The position numbers and the translations under genes are program-made. Shown in pieces: positions 57,410 to 64,000 of a DNA stretch of 64,000 nt. Position 1 is the stretch's first letter; every line of letters begins with the position of its first letter. This stretch comes from Protopterus annectens (taxonomy: Eukaryota; Chordata; Ceratodontiformes; Protopteridae): contig NC_056732.1 in NCBI RefSeq assembly GCF_019279795.1, positions 1,078,758,430 through 1,078,822,429 of the forward strand, read 5' to 3'. The notes under the pieces were generated by a model, which did no database searches, had not been told where the DNA came from, and worked only from the letters and a program-made list of their open reading frames with translations.

Positions 57410-58168
57410 AGGATCATAGGAAATTACTAGGCTATGCCTTTACTAATCTAGTGAGCTATGTGGAAAGCTTTCCTTACAATGGTAGACATATGGTGGTCAA
57501 AGTTAAGGTCATGGTCAACCTATGATCCCAGGTCCCTTAACACTTCATGGGTACTTAGGGTATTGTTATTGATTTGATAGTGTGAAGGGACATTTGATAG
57601 TATGAAGGGATGCATTTCTTTGCATTCAGTTTGAGACCATGAATAATACACCAGTCACTGGTCTGTGTGAGACAATCCTAGAGTATATTGGCATCATTTG
57701 GGGATTCAATGATTCCACCTAGTTTGCAGTATGCAAACTTGGTCAGCCACAACCCTTTAGTTTTGACCTGAACTTCTGAGAAGTATACACCAAACAGTAG
57801 GGGGCCCAGCAGTGACGCCTATGGCATCCCGCTGGTAACAGGTCTGCTGGGTGATGTGGAGTCACCCAGATTGATGGTGTGTGTCTGGTTTGTTTGCCAG
57901 TTGATAACCCATCTTACAATGAAGGGGTTTACATTCAGATTGCTAAGTTTATCAGTAATGCCTGAATGTGGTATTGTATTGAAAGCCTTTGCCAAATTGA
58001 GTTATGCTGTTTGCACACATTTACCCTCATTAATGGCCTTTGTCAACTTTCAAAGAAATCGACCAAATTTAACAGGCAGGATCTTTCCTTCACAAAGCCG
58101 AATTGGGTAGGATCCAGACTTTGGAGGTCAACTATTTCTTTATTTATGAGGTCCATAATGATATGTTC
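57401..58168 (-). mobile_element. CR1 LINE 3' part, minus strand, cut by gypsy insertion
   Basis: The 3' end has GGATCATAGGATCATAGG on the plus strand (57402-57420). Upstream on the minus strand come pieces of RT: ASLLGPLLFGVYFS-like, INWQTNQTHTINLG, YNTIPHSGITDK, KERSCLLNLVDFFES-like and DPTQFGFVKE. The copy stops at 58168, where the gypsy 5' LTR starts, in the middle of the RT; its remainder may lie beyond the window on the right. Confidence 0.85.
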
Positions 58169-58433
58169 TGTAGATCAATATATATGTATACCTTTAAGAA
58201 GCTTTCCATGGGCTTGCACATATGTATAAATACTGAGCACGTGCGAGCCTAACTGCCATTTTGTAGTAAGCTGTTGAGATGTAAGCATGAATGTGTCTGT
58301 GTAGCCTATCAGTTAATCAATTAATTTATATTTTGTACTGTTGCTATCCATCCAGATGTGTTTCTGTGTAATAAAGCATATAAATGAACTACCTCACCTG
58401 TTTGTCTTCAATTGTAAACTAAGACGAGTGACA
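58169..58433 (+). repeat. Gypsy 5' LTR
   Basis: Begins TGTAGATCAATA and ends GACGAGTGACA, thus TG...CA, 265 bp. The first 21 bases recur at 63753 with two to three differences. A probable polyadenylation signal AATAAA lies near 58371. The transcription start cannot be fixed. Confidence 0.85.
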
Positions 58434-58452
58434 TGGTGTCAGAATGGGATCC
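58434..58452 (+). other. Gypsy primer binding site
   Basis: TGGTGTCAGAATGGGATCC starts directly behind the LTR. TGGTGTCAGAA-type sites are common in gypsy elements and pair with the 3' end of a cellular tRNA; which tRNA is not determined here. Confidence 0.75.
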
Positions 58453-58969
58453 AGATTCAGGGCCAGAAGGCACTCAGTTAATGGTGGAGGAATATAGAGG
58501 AATGGATCATCCCTACTGCACATATAATTCAGAAAAACAGGACAGAAATTAATTCCAGGTATCAAAACTTGCTTAAATGATTTCTTACTCAAAGAATATA
58601 AAATGAAGCACTCCGAACACTCAAAACAAATTTCTAGTTAAATGAAATGTCTGAAACTGCCACATATTGATAAAAATATTCAAAATAGTTATGAAAATGT
58701 TTGAAACAATGCCCAAATCACATAAAATGTATAAAATAAGGAAAGCAACCACATTTTTGTTCTGAGCTATTTTTTCACATTAATTAAAGCTATTCAAGAT
58801 ATCAGAAATATACAAAGTGTTCACAAGTTTGTGTAGTATTAAACTGCAGTTATTTCACAAGATGCAGCCATTTCAAAGCATATTTTGCAAAGTACAGTAT
58901 TTTGAATAGTTTATTGTGCATTTGAATATTTTTACAAGTACTGGCTGTGTGTGCATGTTCGTATATAGG

Positions 58970-59935
58970 GCCATTTTTTCAGTGTGTTTGGGCATACTTT
59001 GGTGGCATGGCTGAAGGATTTCAAAAACCAGGTAAACCTGTCTTTGATAATAGTATTGCAGAGATTCGGAGAGTGTTTTGAGTAAGAGTATGATATTTTC
59101 ATACAAACTGCATTTTCTGATAAAGATGACCGAACAAAGGCATTTATTATGCTTAATTCAGCTGGTTCAGATGCCATCGAAAGACAGTGTTCATTTGTGT
59201 ATGCACCTGCTGTATTTGCAGGAGAGGGGGAAAACCACCATATAGTGTTACCGGCTGAGTCAAGGGAAAACCCTCAGACATAAATTTAGAGAAATGCGTA
59301 ACCTCCAAATGAATATTACTTATTCTACACAACAATATTATTTTACACAAGGGATCAAAAGTCTGGTGAAACTTTTGCAGCATATATAACTGACTTGAGA
59401 AACAAAGCTAAAATGGCAGATTTGGTGATTTAAGGGATGAATTGATAAAAGACAGACTTGTGTGTGGTATTAAAGATGATGCTCTGAGAAATATTTTACT
59501 TCATGACAGTGATTTAACTTTGAATAAGGCCACTGTGATATGTCAGATATATAAGCTCACAGAAAAGCACACAAATATGCCTACAAATAAGATATGCATG
59601 ATTCCAATATATTCTAGTGCTCATGTTGATAGTATGTGGGACAGGCCCAAGCATATGGCAGCTGCGGGAAGACCTGCAACAGTCCCTGGGAAACCCCAAA
59701 GCTTTCTAGCAAATTCCAGAATATGCACAGTCTCAGTGAAGCACAAGGATGAGTCAGCAAACTCAAAGCATGTTCCCTCACCTAGCCTCATAGTCAGCTG
59801 TCATAACTGTGGTGGTAATCATGTGTCTAAAAGAGAAAAGTGATTAGCTTTTGATCAGCAATGCCACAGATGTAAAAAGTGGAATAATTTCCAAAGATTT
59901 TGTAAATCAAAAGAGGTTTATTCTTTTATTAAAAT
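58970..59935 (+). pseudogene. Gypsy gag
   Basis: The first part is badly decayed. From 59340 the wording becomes clear: ETFAAYIT-like, DLRNKAKMAD, then in the open frame 59442-59843 MIKDRLVCGIKDDALRNILL and DLTLNKATVICQI, the usual capsid end. The nucleocapsid has CHNCGGNHVSKREK (final Cys lost) and, after a stop, CHRCKKWNNFQRFC. The region 58453-58960 shows no coding similarity. Confidence 0.75.
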
Positions 59936-59973
59936 AGAACACTCAAAGAGACAAGTTGATCAATTAGAAAGCT

Positions 59974-60450
59974 GTGACCCTACTTTTTATGTTGATGGTG
60001 TGTCTATGCTTAATGAAACAGTCAATGCAGTACATTTATGGGCAAAAAAATGAAGTATTTTGTTCTGTTTGGATAAATGGAAAACCCATAGAGCTCAAAG
60101 TTGACATAGGTTCAAAGTGCAATGTTATGTCAAAAGAAACATTTGCTAGAGTATGTGCTGGTGAGAAGCTTGATTTGGCAAAGTGTGCGAAGCTTGTTGC
60201 TTATGGTGGTAAAGAAATTCAGACTGAAGGTTCAGTAGTGCTTTCATGTTACTCAGCTGGGAAGAGCTATGACTTGCAATTTTATGTAGTTAAAAGGCAC
60301 ATACAGTCATTATTAGGCCTCAGATACAGTTTGAAAATTGGGCTACTTTCATTTAATAAGGAAGTGTACCATGTAAGCTTGAAAAAACACTATTCTAATT
60401 TCGCCCAGTCTATTTTTCTACCTATGCTGATCTTTTCAAAGACAAATTAG
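59974..60450 (+). pseudogene. Gypsy protease
   Basis: Open frame of 158 codons. FCSVWINGKPIELKVDIGSK holds the aspartic protease site as DIGS instead of DTGS, an inactivating or at least unusual change. A later LLGLRYSLKIGLLSF stretch corresponds to the ILG....LI end. A single stop at 60448-60450 separates it from the RT in the same frame, so a PR-RT polyprotein was original. Confidence 0.8.
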
Positions 60451-60465
60451 GCAAACCCCCATTCA

Positions 60466-61082
60466 ATGAAGTTAGACCCTGAAGTCATCCCAGTTGTCAG
60501 GCCAGTCCAGAAAGTTCCAGTAGCTTTGCAGAATAGAGTCAAAGCTGAGCTAGAGAAAATGGTGCAGTGCCAGCAAGATGTGATTTGTCCAATTGATGAA
60601 CCAACTGAATGGGTATCTTCCATGGTCATAGCTCATAAGAAAAGCTCAGATGATATCAGAATATGTATTGATCCACAAGATTTGAACAAAGCATTGAAGA
60701 TACCTCATTATCCAATGTGTACAGTCAAAGAAGTTGCTGCTCTTATGCCAAATGCTACTGTTTTTTTTCTGTCTTGGATGCAAAGAATTCATTTTGGCAA
60801 ATTTTGTTTGACCAAAAATCTTCCTTGCTAACCACTTTCAGTACTCCTTTTGGCATGTACAGATTTCTGAGAATGTTATTTGGGATAAATTCTGCTAGTG
60901 AAGTCTTCCAGTGTGCAAAGGAGCCTACATTTTCTGGGTATCCGTGTGCTATTATCATAGACAATATTCTAGTAGGAGGTACTGATGCAGCTGAGCATGA
61001 CAGAAACCTCAAGAAAGTTCTAGAAAGAGCACGTGAAGTGAATCTTAAGCTGAATCCTCAGAAGTGCAAATTCAGGCTATAA
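60466..61082 (+). pseudogene. Gypsy reverse transcriptase
   Basis: Two overlapping open frames joined by a frameshift near 60765. The first has VQKVPVALQNRVKAELEKM, EPTEWVSSMVIAHKKS and IRICIDPQDLNKAL (the CIDPRDLNKAI motif typical for this lineage). The second has LDAKNSFWQI, TPFGMYRFLRMLFGI and CAIIIDNILVGGT, where YVDD has become IIDN, so a catalytic Asp is lost. It ends in LKLNPQKCKFRL and a stop. Confidence 0.85.
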
Positions 61083-61212
61083 GAAGTTACCTATGTTGCT
61101 CATTTGTTTACCAGTTCAGGCTTATGACCAGATCCTTCCAAGCAAACTGCTATTCTTGAGATGCCAGCTCCAGACAATGTTCAAGCCGTACAACATTTTC
61201 TTGGCATGGTTA

Positions 61213-61698
61213 TCTGTCTAAATGATACAAACCACCCAATGTTACAGGCACCTTTGCATAAAAGTATTCCAGAGTATCCACAAAGTAAACACAAAGTCCA
61301 TGAAATGCAAAGGTGAGGCTTCAGAACAGCAGCTTCAGTTTAGTAAAAAAATTTACTCCAAAATAGCAACCTCAGCTTAATAAGGTGTATACTCAAATTT
61401 CTCCAACCACAGAACAAAGATCTGGATTCCACTCGGCTGCAACACAGTTTTATTGGTACACAAGTGCTTTCACAAACAGCTTCTTCAGGTGTTAAGAAGC
61501 TGTTTGTGAAACTGCTTGTGTACCAATAAAGCTGTGTTGCAGCCGAGTGGAATCCAGATCTTTGTTCTGTGGTTGGAGAAATTTGAGTATTCACCTTATT
61601 AAGCTGAGGTTGCTATTTTGGAGTAAATTTTTTTTACTAAACTGAAGCTGCTGTTTGGAAGCCTCACCTTTGCAGTTCATAGACTTTGTGTTTACTTT
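61213..61698. mobile_element. Palindromic PLE-type insertion in the gypsy pol gene
   Basis: The gypsy codons for GMV and NYLGKLIPDLS are separated by 486 bp. ATGGTTA stands at 61206-61212 and 61699-61705 as likely target duplication. The arms 61282-61485 and 61494-61698 are inverted copies over about 204 bp with an 8-bp loop; the 69 bp at the left have no partner. Each arm holds a hammerhead-like motif next to an AATAAA-like word. It is probably two PLE termini joined head to head. Confidence 0.85.
61458..61493 (-). ncRNA. Hammerhead-ribozyme-like motif in palindrome, left arm
   Basis: The minus strand reads ACAC, CTGAAGA, AGC-loop-GT, GAA, AGCACT, T, GTGT. The core is complete and stem I has four pairs (ACAC/GTGT). 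Stem II is weak and stem III is no longer self-complementary, so activity is doubtful. The right arm (61494-61530, plus) has the same motif with a damaged core (TTAAGA for CTGAAGA). Confidence 0.55.
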
Positions 61699-61699
61699 A

Positions 61700-62474
61700 T
61701 GGTTAACTATCTAGGCAAGTTAATTCCAGACTTGAGCCAACTTTTAGCACCACTCAGAGAGTTGACATGTGAAGATGGTCATGGTTAGAACAACACCAGA
61801 GAGCATTTCATGTCCTGAAACAGAAAATTGCCAGTCCACCAACTCTCAAATACTATGATGTTCACAAACCAGTTACTCTTTCTTGGGATGCTTCTAAGTT
61901 TGGTCTAGGTGCAGGCATTCTTCAAGAGAGTAGACCAGTATCCAATGTGTCCAGAACTCTAACCCAAACTGAAATGCAGTATGTGCAAATAGAGAAAGAG
62001 CTTTTGGCAATTGTGTTTGCATGTTCAAAGTTCTATGATTATATTTATGGTAGATCTATCCAGACTGAAACAGATCACCAACCTCTAGTCACTATTTTGA
62101 GAAAGCCAATGCATATAGCTCCAGCCAGATCGCAATGCATGATGCTGAAATTGCAAAAGTATAATTTCAATCTTGTCTGCACAAAAGGCAAACTACTTTA
62201 TCTTGCTGATATATTATCCAGATCACCCAGAAACAGAAATATCACTGAACAGCATGAAAATGAGAAACTTGATTTTGAAGTCATGGAAGTGAGAAATTTT
62301 TCTTCCACACATCTTGATGAGCTTAGAAGTCATACAACTCAGATCCAGTTCTTCAGAAGTTCAACCACTTTATCAGTCGAGAAAGGCTGTCAAAGCAGTT
62401 TTGTTTACCTCATGATCTGCAACCTTAATTTCCTTACAGACATGAGGTTTTGTTTCACAATGGTATCATTCTGA
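61700..62474 (+). pseudogene. Gypsy RNase H with connection
   Basis: After the palindromic insertion, NYLGKLIPDLSQLLAPLREL is the RT-RNase H connection. VTLSWDASKFGLGAGILQ has the first catalytic Asp of RNase H, then the open frame from 61947 has LTQTEMQYVQIEKELLAIVF (Glu in place) and QTETDHQPLVTIL with the DHQPL motif, ending in LYLADILSRS. The remainder (62240-62474) is the linker to the integrase. Confidence 0.8.
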
Positions 62475-62489
62475 AAGGTCCAAAAGTGA

Positions 62490-63035
62490 TTGTTCCAAAA
62501 TCCTTACAACAAGAGTTTATTACTACTTTACATCGTGGCCACCCAGGAACTGATTCTACCAAATGAAGGGCAGGAGGATTAGTATTTTGGCCTTCTATGA
62601 CAAGGAATATTGACAGAGTACTTTCATCTTGTTCTGTATGTAATAGTACTAAGCCACATCAAAAGAAGGAACCACTTCAGCTAAACCAGATTTCTGAACT
62701 ACCTTGGTCGACAGTAGCTACAGACATTTTCAAATGGAATGGTCTGCATTACTTGGTGTTAATAGTCTCATTCAAATTGCTTTGAGATTGACCTGTTTCC
62801 TAATCTAGCATCCAGTACTATCATTACTAAGATGAAGCATCATTTTGCAGTCCATGGTAGTCTGTACAAAGTTATTTATGACAATGGTACACAGTTTACA
62901 AGCCAGCAGTTCAAAAGACTTGCTGAAGAGTGGAACTTTACTCATGTTACAAGTAACCCGGAGTACCCACAGTCAAACAGTTTAGCAGAACTTGCAGCTC
63001 AAAGTGCAAAACAATTACTAACGAAGTCAAACTGA
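62490..63035 (+). pseudogene. Gypsy integrase, zinc finger and catalytic core
   Basis: HRGHPGTDSTK and CSVCNSTKPHQKKEPLQ (62530-62690) are the HHCC zinc finger. The core starts with PWSTVATDIFKWNGLHYLVL (first catalytic Asp) and continues after a frameshift with VIYDNGTQFTSQQFKRLAEE (second Asp) and YPQSNSLAELAAQSAK, where the catalytic Glu of NGLAE is kept as SLAE. Stops near 62565 and 62785. Confidence 0.8.
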
Positions 63036-63062
63036 GACAATAGTGATGTTTTTCTGAATCTC

Positions 63063-63665
63063 TTGAATCTCAGAAATATCCCTCTTAATAAACACCTTGG
63101 TTCAACTGCACAGAGACTTCTGTCAAGACAAACCAGAACCACACTACCAGTCAGCAGTAATCTTTTTGTTCTATGTGTCAAGAACAATGGATCAGTGAAA
63201 GCCCATCTGCTGAAGAAGCACTTAACCCAGATGTCCTATTATGATAAGACCAGCAAACCGCTCAATCTATTACAAGAAGGGGAGATAGTGAGGATAAAGG
63301 AGTCCAAAGTTTTTGATCAGATTGGAGTCATGAAAAGTGTATGTCTAGAGCCGAGATCATATATTGTGGAATCACAAGGAGGAGAATTTAAGTGGAAATG
63401 GAAACATTTGTTCCTGGTGTCCAAGCCTGTATTGCAGTATCATACCTGCGAGAAAAACTCTAAATCTCAGAGTGAGTTATCCAGCGTTCTGGTTCCAGAG
63501 GACATTCCAGTAAATATCCCTGTTCCTGAGAAGATTATTGAATTACCTGAAACAGATTGTTCACCAATGACTGTCCCTGTTGTTAAACCCAGTTCTGATT
63601 GCTATATCACTAGATCAATTCACATTTCCAGACCATGTTCCAGATACACGGCAACTTGGACATGA
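63063..63665 (+). pseudogene. Gypsy integrase C-terminal domain
   Basis: Open frame of 200 codons. The part from residue 80 (NLLQEGEIVRIKESKVFDQI, then PRSYIVESQGGEFKWKWKHL) is the chromatin-binding C-terminal domain with the L..GD.V.....W..G.V.....P.SY.V....G...RRN..HL pattern. The rest, rich in Pro, Val and Ser, is a variable tail. The Met is internal. Confidence 0.75.
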
Positions 63666-63739
63666 ATGTTGTGTTTACTACTTAATGTCTATGTAATTGC
63701 ATGTTTTTTTCAGAAGTCATTTTATTGTGGACAATTCGT

Positions 63740-63752
63740 TAAAGAGGCAGGA
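63740..63752 (+). other. Gypsy polypurine tract
   Basis: AAAGAGGCAGGA lies directly before the 3' LTR and serves as plus-strand primer in the family. One pyrimidine interrupts it. Confidence 0.7.
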
Positions 63753-63773
63753 TGTAGATCAATATGTATGCAT
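63753..63773 (+). repeat. Gypsy 3' LTR, first 21 bp
   Basis: TGTAGATCAATATGTATGCA matches the start of the 5' LTR with a few differences and is then cut by family B copy 3. The rest of the LTR should follow right of the window. Confidence 0.8.
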
Positions 63774-64000
63774 GGGTTCCTATTCTATTATCGACAGCTT
63801 AGATTGCTGAATGCTTAAACATCGACACCTAAGCATCGAAAGCTTACAATAGTGAATAGCCACATAATCAAATTCTTTCCTCGGGAAAGAATTTGCATGG
63901 CCATTATCGCGGATTTGCCCTTTCCCCAATGTAGAGCGATCTCAGAGATGGTATAATTAGTTGGGGGATGTGGGGGCCAAAGCCCCCACTATGTTTAGGT
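63774..64000. mobile_element. Non-autonomous TIR element, family B, copy 3 (cut by window edge)
   Basis: Starts GGGTTCCTATT as copy 1 and contains TTCTTTCCTCGGGAAAGAAT, the conserved subterminal hairpin (near 63870), GCGATCTCAGAG and the beginning of the GC-rich palindrome (GGGGGCCAAAGCCCCC, near 63970). The second end and target duplication lie outside. Confidence 0.8.

Larger units (their letters stand above)
58169..64000 (+). mobile_element. Ty3/gypsy LTR retrotransposon, nearly complete but inactive
   Basis: In order: 5' LTR (58169-58433), primer binding site, gag with two Cys knuckles, protease, RT, RNase H, integrase, polypurine tract and the first 21 bp of a 3' LTR at 63753. The order PR-RT-RH-IN is that of normal Ty3/gypsy; the gag end with CHNCGG.H...  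and CHRCKK resembles the Mag-type lineages. Inactivating changes occur in gag, protease, RT and integrase. A palindromic element (61213-61698) and family B copy 3 (from 63774) are inserted. It sits within the CR1 at 57401-58168. Confidence 0.9.

Overview
This is a eukaryotic, almost certainly vertebrate, AT-rich window that consists mostly of old and nested transposable elements. I found no convincing host gene, no tRNA or rRNA gene, and no prokaryotic feature. The repeat mixture is CR1 and L1 LINEs, V-SINEs with the conserved central domain, Ty3/gypsy elements including a Gmr1-like one, Penelope-like elements (PLEs), short terminal-inverted-repeat elements and long CA/TA microsatellites. It fits a fish-like vertebrate or a sarcopterygian with a repeat-rich genome. 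A lungfish is my best guess, but that is inference from repeat composition only.

Layout. 1-2050: LINE (L2/Rex1/CR1-like) on the minus strand, cut by the window edge. 2434-2649: palindromic insertion with a 13-bp target duplication. 2680-4112: 5'-truncated L1, plus. 4230-4765: decayed gypsy integrase. 6110-7260: PLE remnants with two hammerhead-like motifs in opposite orientation. 9227-9857: TIR element family A, copy 1. 11340-12900: LINE remnant split by a SINE. 15060-17935: CR1, plus, split by TIR element family B. 18811-19165: L1 3' end. 20060-21760: two gypsy fragments facing each other. 21830-28600: near full-length L1, minus, split by family A copy 2. 28614-31560: CR1, minus, with the longest open frame of the window (443 codons). 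31900-35490: Gmr1-like gypsy, minus, with integrase before reverse transcriptase, split by family A copy 3. 35560-37850: AT-rich LINE remnant, minus. 37850-47500: mostly unassigned, with a gypsy RNase H/integrase remnant, SINEs and tandem tRNA-like units. 47520-51720: LINE remnant, minus, split by a V-SINE, a GT repeat and family B copy 2. 52180-52750: microsatellites. 52750-53380: LINE remnant. 53400-55265: PLE, minus, with RT, GIY-YIG and a hammerhead-like motif. 55280-57400: LINE remnant, minus, split by a SINE. 57401-58168: CR1, minus, into which a nearly complete Ty3/gypsy element (58169 to beyond 64000) has inserted. The gypsy element itself carries a palindromic PLE-type insertion and, in its 3' LTR, family B copy 3.

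Nothing here works as a host pathway. The interest lies in the nesting order, in the small non-autonomous families with exact 8-bp target duplications, and in the hammerhead-ribozyme-like motifs attached to PLE termini. All coding regions have stops or frameshifts, so they are called pseudogenes or mobile elements. Family names come from motifs recognised by eye; no database search was possible.
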